Source: Symbiodinium natans (lineage: Eukaryota > Sar > Dinophyceae > Suessiales > Symbiodiniaceae). From it: a stretch of 64,000 bases of DNA. The stretch lies in assembly GCA_905221605.1 (NCBI GenBank), contig CAJNDS010000292.1, positions 1 to 64,000 on the forward strand, read 5' to 3'. The translations under genes and the position numbers were made by a program. Under the pieces are notes generated by a model. That model did not search any database. It saw only the letters and a list, made by a program, of their open reading frames with translations, and was not told the origin of the DNA. Positions 44,540 through 57,200 of the stretch are shown one piece after another. The stretch's first letter is position 1; the number at the start of each line of letters is the position of its first letter.

Positions 44540-45736
44540 AACAAACAAAACCATGAACGTGACAGCACGAAGAAGATCAAGCAGGTGTTTGTGGCACAAA
44601 GAGGCGGTGAGTCCGCCGAGGCCGGAGGCCTGAAATTTTCAGATCCAGGTCTCGGGAACCTTGGACAGCTCTCTTTTGCAGGGCGCCGCAGCGGACGTGG
44701 CCTGCCTTTACCCCCAACCTCCTTTGCCCACATGCCGCCCCTCACCCCCTTGCGTCGCATTCTTATGAACACCCTAAACCCTCACCGCCCTCCTAACCCA
44801 CCCACCTCCCTACCCCATCCATCATCACCCTACCCCCAACCCCCCTTACCCCTCGTGAACCCTTAGTTCGCCTTGGTATACCCGTCCCGAGGCGGCTTCG
44901 CGCTAGCGGTTACATTAAGGTGCAAGTGCGTTGTGTGCCCTAGCCGCGGTATCCACATGACAAAGCTCCAACGTGCGAGAACGAGAAACAATTGATTGTC
45001 TCATGCCGATGCCTCATGGGGCAGCGATAGGGCCTTTCTGCGCACCAGTTGCTGATAGCCTGAGAGCAAGGTAGGCTTGGAAGCTTCGCCGCCAAACCTG
45101 TGCATATGCCGGCACTGAGGCGCAGCCTCTGAGAAATAGTCACCCCGCGTCGAACGCCAATTCCACGTTCCGCGTGGGGCTCACGTGCTACATGGGCTCT
45201 GAACTAAAGTGCCCGTTGAGCGTTTTGAAATCAAGGAGACCCGATTTGAAACGAACCCCCACATGCAAAGCATGCAAACCTTATGTCGAAGTCCCATTCT
45301 TCGCACTTCGCACATGCTCTCTGCCAAGCCGCGCGGTCCCATCCCAGAACCTAACCGGCGCTTCTTTGGCGGCGGTGGCATCGCACCACACTCTTCCTAG
45401 GCAGCAAAGATCACTTCCGGACATCGGCTCAAGACAAGCAATGTCCGACACAGAAGGCGAAATGGTGGTGGGGTCTGTTGTCTTTGGGCATCCACTTCCG
45501 CCAAACTGACCTGAAGAGACTGGGATTGAGAGCTTTGGATCAAGGAGAAGACAACCCCATTGCAAATGTTATCGTATGCCGACCGACTAGGCCGTCGACA
45601 CCTCGACCTCGCCCATACTTCATTACAACGACAGTTATCTAGATTACGACTTTTCTTTGGGCGTTCCCGTTAAAACGCGAGGCTGCGAGGCCCTATATTT
45701 GGGCACCCAAAGAAAAATTCAAAAACCAAAAATAAA
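44540..45736. other. Unassigned
   Basis: Short frames on both strands; nothing recognised. Confidence 0.4.
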
Positions 45737-45759
45737 ACACACACACACACACACACACA
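45737..45759. repeat. (CA)n microsatellite
   Basis: About 12 CA units. Confidence 0.97.
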
Positions 45760-45782
45760 GAGCTGAGAGTCTTAGAGGACAG

Positions 45783-45898
45783 CCCACACGGGGGTTTACG
45801 AAATGAGGGGTACCTTATTTGGGTCTATATCATAAGGGAATCATAATATTTGGGGGCCTATACGAGGGGTCCCCGATTTTTCATAAATCCCCACATGG
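45783..45898. mobile_element. MITE-like element copy F
   Basis: Left end CGGGGGTTTACGAAATGAGG and right end CGATTTTTCATAAATCCCCA form terminal inverted repeats of about 30 bp with mismatches. Interior: GGGAATCATAATATTTGGGG. Best preserved copy. Confidence 0.7.
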
Positions 45899-46017
45899 CC
45901 CGCATGGAAAAGCAAAGCAAAGCCAAGCACGACTGGCATGCCGGGCCGCCGGATGCTGCATGATGCAGTCCGCCAGGTCCCTGAAACACCGGGCCAAGAT
46001 TCCAACAACAGGGGTCT

Positions 46018-46102
46018 TTGGGTTTAGGGTTTGTAGGGTTTAGGGTTTGGGGTTTAGGGTTTGGGGTTCGGGGTTTGGGGTTAAGGGTTCAGGGATTGGG
46101 GA
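46018..46102 (+). repeat. Degenerate telomere-like tract
   Basis: TTTAGGG mixed with TTTGGGG and TTCGGGG units. Confidence 0.9.
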
Positions 46103-47340
46103 AGCAAGATCTGTAAAAATGTCCAGATAACATCTACCCAGGATGCTGAATGTGCTTATGACATGAGCACGGAACCAACGTCACTTGGCTTGCATTTGGT
46201 TTGAGCGTTGCTTCGTTAGCACGAAGACTTCAACGAGCATGAGTTGCATTCAGTGTTGGAAACTCCCCGAACCGGAAAGACCCAATCTTGATTTGCTTCG
46301 CCTCCTGCGAAAGCATGGTTGAGCATTAAAGAACAAAACCTCAAGAATTCCAGTAACGTCCTCACCAGAGGCGAATATTACTTCCTAGTTGGCTTATACT
46401 TACGGCTACGGAAACCAGAACGAAAACTCCCAGGAATTTGTACCATCCAACCGCGACGTCTGTCCTGAACCAGGCTTCTGCAGCTACTAAAATTACTACA
46501 AAAGCTACAGCGACGATGCAGAAAGCTGGCATCCGTCTCTACTCATCAAAAACTTGGCATTGGGTTGTGATAAGCCATATTTCCAGCACATGAACTTGCA
46601 GTAGCACTCCAAAACCCCCCACTACACTTCCCCTCGCACCTGTGCTCACAGAACATGCCCGACATCTCCGCGAACTCGGAGGGCGCTGCTCTCTGCATGC
46701 TCTGCGGTGTAAAGTAGCGTGTAACACCATGCACATGTTACCAAACAGCAATTTACAGATGATGCCCTTGGAAGATGCATTTTGGGCGATTTCGGTGTTT
46801 GCCGGCATCCCCTCTCCGTTTCGTGGCTGAGCGACATAGTTGGCAGCATTGTCGGCCAACCTCGCGTGCAATCTTGGCATGACATGGTCATCTCATGTCT
46901 CCTGCCTCGGAACCTGATCAAAACCCCTAGTAGCAGACCACAATCCAGCCACCATCGCCTGGATCGATGCTGATGGTGCTATTATTTTTCATGACCTCTG
47001 TCTCGCAGAGTCTGACTCTGCAATGAGTCCTAAGTACTACGTCACCATGCGATGGTTTGGCTAGTCACGTGGTGCGAGAAGTCTTGGAGTGCTCCAGTGC
47101 ATTCAAGGTGCCCCGTGGGCGTGGAGTAGTCCATGCCCTCCATTCGATCCTCGTCTTGGGCACGGACCATGCGCATTCCTAACTCCCATTAGCACTGGAA
47201 CTGTAATCTCTCATATTTTTCAGCAGTACAGTTCATTGCATTATACTGTGTTCTCTCCCGTTCTAGCCGTATTATCTTGTCATGGAGTAGATGCGATCAT
47301 GTAATATATGAATACATTATATAGTTTTCAATATTAAATC
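46103..47340. other. Unassigned
   Basis: A minus frame (46734-46546) ends FCEHRCEGKCSGGFW plus a short tail, Cys-rich and possibly a terminal exon. Nothing identified. Confidence 0.35.
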
Positions 47341-47724
47341 TGAATTACATAAGGGATGATTACATTTATTATACAAGCGAATATTATACATACATATATA
47401 TATATAATAAACTACATCAGATACTATATCTTTATACAACATATATATATATATATATTCTGTAAAAAAAACATATTATGTGTTATAAGACATATAATAC
47501 AAAATGTCACATATTATGCTATACCAAATATTCCACAAAAACCTATATCGCATGTTGTAAAAACACATTATACCACATATTGTATATCATATTAACATAT
47601 TAACATATGATGTGTTGAATTAACATTATATTCATGCATTACCAATACATATTACAACATGCATGTAGCACATACACACATATACTACATCATATCATGT
47701 ATACATACATACATGCATACATAC

Positions 47725-47823
<99 letters not shown>

Positions 47824-47860
47824 TATATATATATATATATACATATGTGTGTGTGACCGT
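47341..47860. repeat. AT-rich DNA and (CATATA)n microsatellite
   Basis: 47341-47690 is AT-rich without a simple unit; 47698-47840 is a CATATA array followed by (TA)n. Confidence 0.93.
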
Positions 47861-47984
47861 TTGAAGTCATGTGGTAGATCGAAAACAGGGCCGGAGCGGC
47901 GTGGAGATCACCAACTTTGGGGCCCAAGTCCATGAGGTTCGGGCACATCATCAGGCACTTCGCCTCGCTGACGCGGCTGGGGGG

Positions 47985-48142
47985 GGTTTACGGAATCCTC
48001 AGGGGGTTTAGGGGTTTTTTGGGGGGGGTTTGAGGGTTTCGAGTTTAGGGTTTCGGGTTTTGGGGCTTTTAGGGTTTTGGGGCTTTTAGGGTTTTAGTCG
48101 GGCTTAGGGTTTTCGGGTTTTGGGGTTTGGGGGTTTCGGGTG
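47985..48142 (+). repeat. Degenerate telomere-like tract
   Basis: TTTAGGG, TTTTGGGG, TTTCGGG and TTTTAGGG units. It opens with GGGGGGTTTACGGAAT, similar to the MITE-like terminus. Confidence 0.85.
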
Positions 48143-48848
48143 CCTATCTGGGTAGCCGGGTAGCTCTCTAAACTAGGGTTCCCCTGTCTACAGTACGGCA
48201 CCCTTTGAAAAAAAGGACCCCAAGAGGAGCCCAAATTTGAGAACTGCCCATGTGTAATTATGCCTCCGGTAGCGGGCTGAGCTCTGATGGGAAATGAAAA
48301 CGGCTATGGGAGTCGTCGAATGTCGCCGAATGTCACCGAGACACTGAAATCATGCCATTGATGAAATTGGTCTCATTGCCCTTTCCATCTGTGTGGTTCG
48401 TGTGGTTCGTGTGGTTCGTGTGGTCGTGCAGCCGCCGTTGCAGCGTCTGGCGCCATGGAGCTCCAGTTACGCCTCCGCAAAGACAGGGGCTTGTTGTTTG
48501 CAAGCTTGGTGGAAACACCTCGGGCCGTGGGGGCTCGTCAGGGCGTTACAATGCAGAACTCGAAGTCCCCTGCCTGCCAGAAGGCAGGCACCCACAAGCC
48601 ACAGCCACTTCATCACTGGAGGGGCGACGTTGAAATTGAAAACAGCTGCGATTACATCGTGCTCTGAACTCAAGCAGTCAGGGCATGGTCATGTGTGGTC
48701 AGAAGAGTGATGCAGGTAGCTGTACAGCGGGAGGAGTGGGGCTCTTCAGCTTCGTAGGCATCTGACCTTTTCACGACTGGCACTCAGGAGTACAGCCCAG
48801 GTTGTCTTTCCATCACCTGCCGCTGGACCTGATGGACAGAAGCCGCCT
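48143..48848. other. Region downstream of the RING gene
   Basis: Contains a (GTGTGGTTC)n run (48389-48423). Frames on both strands are short. No gene supported. Confidence 0.4.
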
Positions 48849-50467
48849 CTACCGCAGAAAATTTGGCACGAAGTAGTCGGCATCCCACCGCTGTACGTAC
48901 AAGGCGCGGACGTCGTCATAGTGACGCTTCTCGCTGGGCATGTCATCGAAGCGACAGGTGGGGCAGGAGTTGCTCTTCTTGACCTTGGCACACGACGTCG
49001 CTCGAACTATCCGACCACGTTCTTCCTCTTAGCTTCAGATACGAGTACTTTGCTGCCCGCACCCACGCAACAGGCGCAAGACTCACTCGAGGATGTGACA
49101 ATGACTAGGGCCTAGGGACGACAATATATTTATAGCATGTATATGTATATATATATATATACTTATTTATTCATTTGTGTAATTCATATTTTAATTCATA
49201 TACGAACGAGTTGATTCTGACGGAAAGGGCCACATGCATGAACTCTAGACAGACCTTGGCTCTGCTTGTTGTGTTGTGAAATTGCTTGTGTGCACGTGCC
49301 TGCCAGATACCATGAATGGCAGTCACGAAAACATCTACGCCAGAAATCGCAAGAACATGCCTCAGACTAGGGTCTAGAGAGCTGACTGGATGCCCACCTT
49401 CACTCCCGAATGCAAAGGAAAGCAATGCGGCGTGTCTTTTACGGATGAGAAACGACCACCCACATGACACAGCCTGCTGCATGACCTGAACTTGCATTGC
49501 ACGACTGACACGTGAAGCACAACGAAAATTCCTCCTCCCAGCATCCGTGCTCGGAAGCATTGCGCCTCTCACTGCTGCCTACGTCTGCCCTTGCTTGTTG
49601 GCCCTTTGATTGAATCGAACGTGTTTCCATGCGAGAGTTGCACGACCGCAGTCGGGGGATGTTTGATGTCCTGAACTATGTGAATGACACGCGGAGCTCC
49701 GAGAAGGTGATTCGAGTGATGAGGACAGTGGGGATCCGCCAGGCACACCAAGAGGGTTGCCACTTTGGAAATCAATACACGGAATGAGCTGAACGTCATT
49801 CTTCTCTACAGGCTGCCACGTGTGGCCTTCTCAAGCACTAGTTCGTTCTGTGTTGGCGCGCAAGCTCGACGAGATCTGCAAGATCTGCAAACCCAAGGAA
49901 GATTCGGCCAATCGCCAGGATCTTTTGGCGGAAGCATCGGCTCGGCTCACTGTGAAGAACGTTGTGCTTAATATCATTTGTGATGCTACGATGATACAAT
50001 AAAGCAACAAATATGTATACACTTATATCTACACACATTATATGCTTGGTAGATCTACATATACATACATACATACATACATACATACATACATACATAC
50101 ATACATACATACATACATACATGCATACTACAAACAATATCCATATATACTAAATAACAAACTTCTAAGGATGGGGCCCATGAGAGGAGGCAGTCGTCGT
50201 GAAAAAGGTGCCCACAAGGCATGGCTTTGGCCTTGGAACCTGCCACCAAGGTTCAGGGCTTCGGGCTTTAAGGTTTAGGGCCGTTTAGGGTTTAGGGTAT
50301 AGGGTTTAGGGTTTGGGGCTTTGGGTTTTGGCTCGTGGGTTTTGGGTTTTGGCTTTTGGGGCTGCAGGGTTTCAGGGGCTGTAGGGTTTCAGGGCCTTGA
50401 GGCATTTCGGGTCTGGCCCGACAGGGGCGCCTGCAGGCATTGCCTCCTGGCAGACCACGCAGACGTC
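48849..50467 (-). CDS. RING-H2 finger E3 ubiquitin ligase-like protein
   Basis: Three minus-strand exons reconstruct one RING-H2 domain. 50467-50431 gives DVCVVCQEAMPAG, 50239-50178 gives SKAKAMPCGHLFHDDC then LLSW, and 48983-48849 gives VKKSNSCPTCRFDDMPSE and a 26-residue tail before the stop. Joined frames are exact (phases 1 and 0). The zinc ligand order is C-x2-C, C-x-H-x2-H-x2-C, C-x2-C, as in RNF126/RNF181-type ligases, which move ubiquitin from an E2 to a substrate. Introns are 50240-50430 and 48984-50177, both GC-AG; the first holds a telomere-like tract, the second an ACAT microsatellite. The 5' end is incomplete: the frame remains open above 50467 (SSYCRQ), and a separate frame starting MAQLSF lies just upstream, but the start codon was not found before the microsatellite sea. 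Confidence 0.8.
49130..49170. repeat. Short TA-rich run in RING intron 2
   Basis: ATGTATATGTATATATATAT-like sequence in intron 2 of the RING gene. Confidence 0.9.
50055..50125. repeat. (ACAT)n microsatellite in RING intron 2
   Basis: About 17 ACAT units. Confidence 0.97.
50255..50330 (+). repeat. Telomere-like tract inside RING intron 1
   Basis: TTTAGGG, TATAGGG and TTTGGGG units lying wholly within the 191-nt intron 1. They make up a third or more of it. Confidence 0.9.
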
Positions 50468-50539
50468 CTGCCGGCAGTAGGAACTCAAGCTGCTGCTGCC
50501 ACTTGACAAAGCTGAGCTGGGCCATTTCCCGGGGAAAAC

Positions 50540-50728
50540 GAAAAAAGAGAGAGAGCGAGTGTATGAGCAAACGTCAGAGAGCAATTGCGAAAGAGAGAGG
50601 GCATGGATAAAGAGAGAGAGAGGGAGATATATATATATATACATATATATATACATATATATATACATATATATATATACACATACATGTATATATATAT
50701 ATATAGATCTAGATTGGGAGATCAGAGA
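50540..50728. repeat. GA-rich and (ATATAC)n block
   Basis: GAGA run, then TATATACA array. Confidence 0.95.
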
Positions 50729-51233
50729 GAGAGAGAGAGATAGAGAGATAGAGAGATAGAGAGATAGAGAGATAGAGAGATAGAGAGATAGAGAGATAGA
50801 GAGATAGAGAGATAGAGAGATAGAGAGATAGAGAGATAAAGAGATAGAGAGATAGAGAGATAGAGAGATAGAGAGATAGAGAGATAGAGAGATAGAGAGA
50901 TAGAGAGATAGAGAGATAGAGAGATAGAGAGATAGAGAGATGGAGAGATAGAGAGATCAGAGAGATAGAGAGATAGAGAGATAGAGAGATCAGAGAGATA
51001 GAGAGATCAGAGAGATAGAGAGATCAGAGAGATAGAGAGATGAGAGAGATAGAGAGATCAGAGAGATAGAGAGATCAGAGAGATAGAGAGATCAGAGAGA
51101 TAGAGAGATCAGAGAGATAGAGAGATCAGAGAGATAGAGAGATCAGAGAGATAGAGAGATCAGAGAGATAGAGAGATAGAGAGATAGAGAGATAGAGAGA
51201 TAGAGAGATAGAGAGATAGAGAGATAGAGAGAT

Positions 51234-51298
<65 letters not shown>

Positions 51299-51960
51299 TA
51301 GAGAGATAGAGAGAGATAGAGAGATAGAGAGAGATAGAGAGATAGAGAGAGATAGAGAGATAGAGAGATAGAGAGATAGAGAGATAGAGAGATAGAGAGA
51401 TAGAGAGATAGAGAGATAGAGAGATAGAGAGATAGAGAGATAGAGAGATAGAGAGATAGAGAGATAGAGAGATAGAGAGATAGAGAGCTAGAGAGCTAGA
51501 GAGCTAGAGAGCTAGAGAGCTAGAGAGCTAGAGAGCTAGAGAGATAGAGAGAGATAGAGAGATAGGAGATTAGAGAGATAGAGAGATAGAGAGATTAGAG
51601 AGAATAGAGAGATAGAGAGATAGAGAGATAGCGAGATAGAGAGATAGAGAGATAGAGAGATAGAGAGATAGAGCGGATAGAGAGATAGAGAGTAGAGAGA
51701 TAAGAGAGATTAGAGAGATAGAGACGATGAGAGATTAGAGGAGATAGAGAGATAGAGAGGATAGAGAGATAGAGAGATAGAGAGATGAGAGATAGAGAGA
51801 TAGAGCAGATTAGAGAGAAGAGAGATAGAGAGATACGCGAGATAGAGAGATAGAGAGATAGAGAGATAGAGAGATAGAGAGATAGAGAGATAGAGAGATA
51901 GAGAGATAGAGAGATAGAGAGATAGAGAGATAGAGAGATAGAGAGATAGAGAGATAGAGA
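50729..51960. repeat. (GATAGAGA)n tandem array, 1.2 kb
   Basis: 8-bp unit GATAGAGA. Blocks of derived units occur: a 16-bp GATCAGAGAGATAGAGA-type unit (about 50955-51170), GATAGAGAGA units (about 51240-51360) and GCTAGAGA units (about 51485-51540). The Leu/Ser-rich minus-strand frames are artefacts. Confidence 0.97.
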
Positions 51961-52440
51961 GGTTTGTATATACATACATACATATGTACATACATACATA
52001 TATATATATATACAGATATATGTGTATGTCTATATATATATACATATATGTATGTACATTGATAAAAGCGGAGCATATACATATATACATAAAAACATAT
52101 ATACATATATACATATATACATATATACATATATACATATATACATATATACATATACATATATACATATACATATATACATATACATACATATATACAT
52201 ATATACATATATACATATATACATATATACATATATACATATATACATATATACATATATACATATATACATATATACATATATACATATATACATGTAT
52301 ACATGTATACATGTATACATATATACATATATACATATATACATATATACATATATACATATATACATATATACATATATACATATATACATATATACAT
52401 ATATACATATATATATATATACATACATATGTATATATAA
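51961..52440. repeat. (ATATAC)n microsatellite
   Basis: Interrupted by ATATGTATGTACATTGATAA near 52045 and by TACATG units near 52293. No edge segment like that at 1213 or 12454 was found here. Confidence 0.97.
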
Positions 52441-53520
52441 TTCTCTATTTGCATATGTATCTGTACATATGAAATTTCACAACACATATGAGGACGGAAA
52501 GAGCATGGGCAGCCTCCTCCAGAACCGTCTTCACACGGAGCTCCGCCCGAGCATCCCGGGACATCCCAGGACGCCTGTCATCCTGCCCAGCTTCTGAAAG
52601 CCGGATCTTTCACAGAATCTGAGCTCCCAAAAAACTCTTCTGAGCTTTCTAAACCTCAAAGCGGCGACATCCCACACTAACAACCCTGAACGCAGTAGAT
52701 ACTTTGAAGCATTCATATGTGGTAGTTGGTGGCATCTTGTCCCCATAGTAACCACTGGGTAGGTTCCCTTTTTTAGTCAGGGTTCGCTTCTCTAAGGGAC
52801 CTTTAGCCCCTCGCCCATCCCTTGAAGGACCGGTGATTACAGCAACCCAGATGGGTCTTTCTGATTCCGGAAGACCCCCGAAAAGAAACCACCCCCCTCC
52901 TCCACCGAGAGCTTGTCTTGCTTGTTTTACCACTCCCACATTTGGGGCATTTGGGGTGCCTGGTCTACACATGAGCCTGCGGGTTACAACAGGCTTCACA
53001 CCCACGATCGCAATTTGGGTTGTCTAGCTGTTGGGCAGACCCCCACCCGCTCCCCCCCCCACCCCCGCACCCCCCAACCTCCACCCTGCCCACCCCCCAC
53101 TTTCACCATCCCGCCTTATGCACGCCGGCTTGTTGCTCTTGTTTTACTACTCACCTTTGGGGTTACTCACCAAACCCTGTTTCATATCTCGATTTGCCTC
53201 CTCCACCAGGACTAAGCCCTGCGAGGCGAGGAGCTCCCCAAGCGACAGCGGCGTCGCCGCATCCCCTGAAAAGGGACAACTCCAGGCTTATAATACTGTC
53301 AATGATTTCAAGAGAATGTTTAAGCTGGTACCAACCATATGAATGCGGTGAGCACACCATGAATCATGACATTGTGACGATGCGAAGTTCAAACAACTAA
53401 GAGGGCACCCTTGAACCTTCACGCGGGGTGACCCCTTCAAGTGGGGCGTAGGGGGAGCCTTTGGGGCCTTTGAGGCTCTGTGGTGCCCGAGGCTCTTGCC
53501 GAATTGGCCCTTGTTGTGCA
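52441..53520. other. Unassigned
   Basis: C-rich patch at 53040-53110. Short frames on both strands; no gene supported. Confidence 0.4.
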
Positions 53521-53584
53521 TCTTATCCTCCTGGAGGCGGCGGAGACGGGCCTAGGTCGGCTGGGCTTCGGCGTTTCTGCGCGT

Positions 53585-54620
53585 CAGACGAATGCGGAAG
53601 CTCCGGCACGGGCCTGTTCCTTTGCCCGCTCTCGCGCTTCTTCGTCGACTTCCTCAGTGGCATAGGGCTCAAAGGTAGCAGAGCAAACTCCTGATCCCAC
53701 CTCCAGTGCTGCATCCCTCCACTTGCCAGCGTCTGTGATGGCAGGCACATGGAACTCGAGGGCAAGGAAAAGATCAAGCCCAGCTTGCCAGAACCTCCAC
53801 AAAAACGCTTCGCATCTGCTCCAGCAACACGGCAGCCCCCCCCCCCCCCCAAACAGCTAAAAAGAGAGAAGGGATCTTCAGAGAACCCAGCTTGAGTCGC
53901 AGGCTTTGGGTTCGAAAAGCGAGTCTGCAGCGCCGTGAACACGGCTTTGGCAGCCTGGTGCAATCTCGTGGGAGCCTCTGGGGCTTCGGGGGCCTTCCAA
54001 GAAGCACCCTTTCAGGGCCTCCTGCAGAGCCTGTACACTGGGCTGGGACGAGTCCTGCACATGGGCAACTGAAAAGTCGTCATCAAGTAACGACCTCTTG
54101 AAACATCCCACCTTGTATCCCTTGTGCACCTCTTTTCTTGCTCATTCATGCTCATGCCAACTTGCATCCGTTTGACAACTCGCAATCAAGGCATCAGGAT
54201 TCGCATTCAACCAACTGACCCAACTAGGACATACGTGAACCTGCAATCTCGACCTCGGTCCTGGCTCCACTGCTCTGAGATTTGTGTCAGCTGCGCGCAG
54301 GCCTGCGACGTCCGCGCTTTCAACGGTTGCTCTCAGCCGTGGGATGGCATGTGGGCGCACATTGACGAAGGACTTCTTCGTCTTCAGCTCCTGCCGCGCA
54401 GCAGAAGATCAGCTTGCGTTTGCCGGGTGCGGGCCAGAAGCACCGCAGAACTCGCATCCGCTTCTGAGTTGAGGTGCCTGCTTGAGCTTCGAGATCTGCG
54501 AAACCAGATCCTGAAGTGCAGGGCGAATATGGGGGCGAATCTCACAGATTGTCCACAGATTGTCATGGCAGTCCTCCTCAGACACTACCATCTCGATGCC
54601 AAAAGTGTCTACACAGGTGG
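53585..54620 (-). CDS. Putative multi-exon gene, unknown protein
   Basis: Minus-strand coding-like exons: about 54620-54465 after a GTAG acceptor (FGIEMVVSEEDCHDNLWTI and PALQDLVSQISKLKQAPQL), about 54395-54240 after GGCAG (ELKTKKSFVNVRPHAIPRL), about 54115-53890 (LLDDDFSVAHVQDSSQPSV; AKAVFTALQTRFSNP), about 53800-53585 (DLFLALEFHVPAITDAGKW and EEVDEEARERAKEQARAG). In the third segment the frame shifts by one base at an AAAGGG run near 54010, so either a tiny intron, a sequence error or decay is present. No domain recognised. Confidence 0.45.
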
Positions 54621-54837
54621 GTGCTGTCTTGAATCTAGGATCCAGATTAGGAAGGTGCTTCGATTCACATGCTGGAACACACACTGGGGCACATCAATCC
54701 CTGAGCAGCTTGGCCATTTGGAGCCACAGAATGGGAGGCGCTTACAAGTCAACTGCGCCACAATGTCCTTGAAAACGAACTCAGCGATACCCCCACCTTA
54801 CTTTTCGGAGAACCCACATGTGAAAAGCTGCAAGGAT

Positions 54838-54950
54838 ATGGCGGTTTCCGAAATTGCAAGGGGGGGGGGGTACCTTGGGGTCCTTACCCTAAGGGAATCC
54901 TAAAATTTGGGGGATCTATTTTGGGGCTCCCCTATTTTCGTAAACCCCTC
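54838..54950. mobile_element. MITE-like element copy G
   Basis: Left GCGGTTTCCGAAATTGCAAG, right CCCCTATTTTCGTAAACCCC, interior AAGGGAATCCTAAAATTTGG. A short (CCCTAAA)n tract (54953-54976) follows the right end directly. Confidence 0.65.
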
Positions 54951-57190
54951 CAACCCTAAACCCTAAACCCTAAACCCCTCTGCTCGGCGTGCGCACGTTT
55001 CTTTTGCTGCGCATCTGGAGAATCGCCTCTCCCGGAGCGGTCTCCCATCTCTGCACAGGTTGTACTTGAAGGTTCGTGGTACTTAATAGGGCCTTACAAG
55101 CGGGATACAAGTACAGTTACAATCGGTTAATAAGTTCATGGTACTTTTTAAGGGCTTATAAGTGGGTTAGAAGTACAGTGATAGTTGGGTTACTACGTAC
55201 CCTGAACCTCCAAGCAATGGCTCAACCATAGCAGGTTCGGGAAGGCCTTCCTGGATTTTGCCGGGGGGGGCCACAACATCAGGGACAACGGGCCCACTCA
55301 AGTCTGCTTGAAGTGCAAGATCATAGCGCTCAAAGGCTCGCATCCCGGAACCTGGGCCAACGGGCCACCGGAATTCTGCTCAAACGACGAAGGCTGTTCA
55401 GGTGTTTGCCGCGGCCCTGGCCTACTGCTTGATGTTTAGCATCGGATGCGTACACAGACACTCCGCTGCCAAATGTTTCTTGCGGGAGTTCCTGGCGGCC
55501 TCAACTTCTGAGATTTTTGGGAGGTTCCTGCTCTTTGAACTCTTACGTTGACTCAACAATCGTAACCCGAGATGACCCTACCAAACCTTAGCCGGAGTCT
55601 CTCTGCACAGCACAGCTTGAAAGAGCATGTGCAAAGGAAATGACAAATAGGCTGGGATCCTCCTAGCCAAGAAAACGGCTTAGGGCGTTGGTCCAACTTT
55701 GGGACGGGCAAGCTGTTGGCAGCCGGCCTCCTCGTAAAGCATGTTCAGCCTCAGCAGCCAGTTGGCTTCACACACTTGGGGGAGTGCCCCTGAGCTGGAT
55801 TGAAGCCCGGAAGGCTTTTGTATCAGATCACAGTCCACCTTTGCAACCAGGCCACTCATCCCGGATCCCGTTGTAGCTTTTATGTCCACAGACAACTGCA
55901 TCCATCAAGGCCTTCGTCGAACAATGATCTGGAAACGATCTGCAATCACCCCTGGACTGCTAACTGTGCACATCATTGGGACGAACCGTTGGCCTGCGCC
56001 TTCGACACTGCCACACATCCCTCACTGATGCTCCTCGCGTACACACTTGAAAGCGCAGCAAACGCAAGCAGAGCACGCTTGCCTGAGTTGGAGTGCCGGT
56101 GCAGACAAGCTACGGTCCTGCTAGCCACATTTGTTTATCGTGTCGCTGTTGGGTGAAACTGGTACTCACCACTGATGCAACAACTATGGGCATGCGCATC
56201 CATCAATCCGACCCCCTTCAAGCTTGAGATGCCCTTGCGCACAGACAATACTCCGGAAAAGTAAGTCGCGAAATCCATTCGGATCTCGAAATTCCGGATA
56301 TGAAGACTGGCCGCTATTTCAGCGCCTTTCGGTTGTCTGAACGAAGCAGGTGCCTTTCAAGCAACCCGCCAAACTATCCTGCGCCGTGCATGTGAGCCCA
56401 GGAGACACTCCAGCCAAAGCACTCATTCATGACCCCGTCAACCTAGCATGCCATGCGCTCGCCACATGAAATGGGTGATGGGTTTCTACTAACACGCGAA
56501 AGACTTTCCAAGAACAAAGGCGTCGATTCCGACGCAGGCATAGCAGGAAACAAGCGAGCAGAAACCATGCAAGGCACAGGGAAAACCACCAATATGACAA
56601 GACTGGCAACAAAAAAGTGACAATGTAGTGCTTGGTTTGGTGGAGAATCCTCCTTGTGTAGTATTCAACTGTCGGAAAAACCAATGCCATGCCGAAAAAG
56701 GTGGGACGACCTGTTCACACGCTTGGTGGAAGAAAGCGTTTGCAACACTGCTTAAAGCTTGACAAACCTATATCGATCTGAAAGCAGTGCCTGGTGGCAG
56801 GTGACTTCTATTCAAACATATTCATTCGACGTGCAACAATGTTCGGTGGGCATGACCTCTACGAGTCACAAGAAACACTCAACAGATAAGAAATATTTGG
56901 AGTCATATTGCAACACACGCCTGCTTCTTGGGACTAATGCAGTGAGAGAACAGTATACTCTGCCTGGTACCGATGGGCATCTCAGAGGGGGGGGTGGGGG
57001 GGGCGGGCAACCTTACCCCTCGGCGGGCACGTCAATTCGTTACGTACAATCCCCCAAGCTGTTATGTGCATCAACGCGTTTTTGCTGTCCAAGGCAAGGT
57101 ACCAAGTGTCTACTCGTCAATATTGATGGGCTCACATGCTCTGGTCATTATCATGCGGGATCACAGCTCCCGTCTGCCGTCTTTGGGCGA
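54951..57190. other. Telomere-like trace, then unassigned
   Basis: Includes a local repeat (GGTACTTAATAGGGCCTTAC at 55077 and a diverged copy, GGTACTTTTTAAGGGCTTAT, at 55140) and a G-run (56986-57004). No gene supported. Confidence 0.4.
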
Positions 57191-57200
57191 GGCACCGTTT

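Noticed and set aside
51595-52487. Leu/Ser-rich, membrane-like frames across the GATAGAGA array
   Set aside because: Artefact of the 8-bp repeat in three phases. No conserved start or domain.
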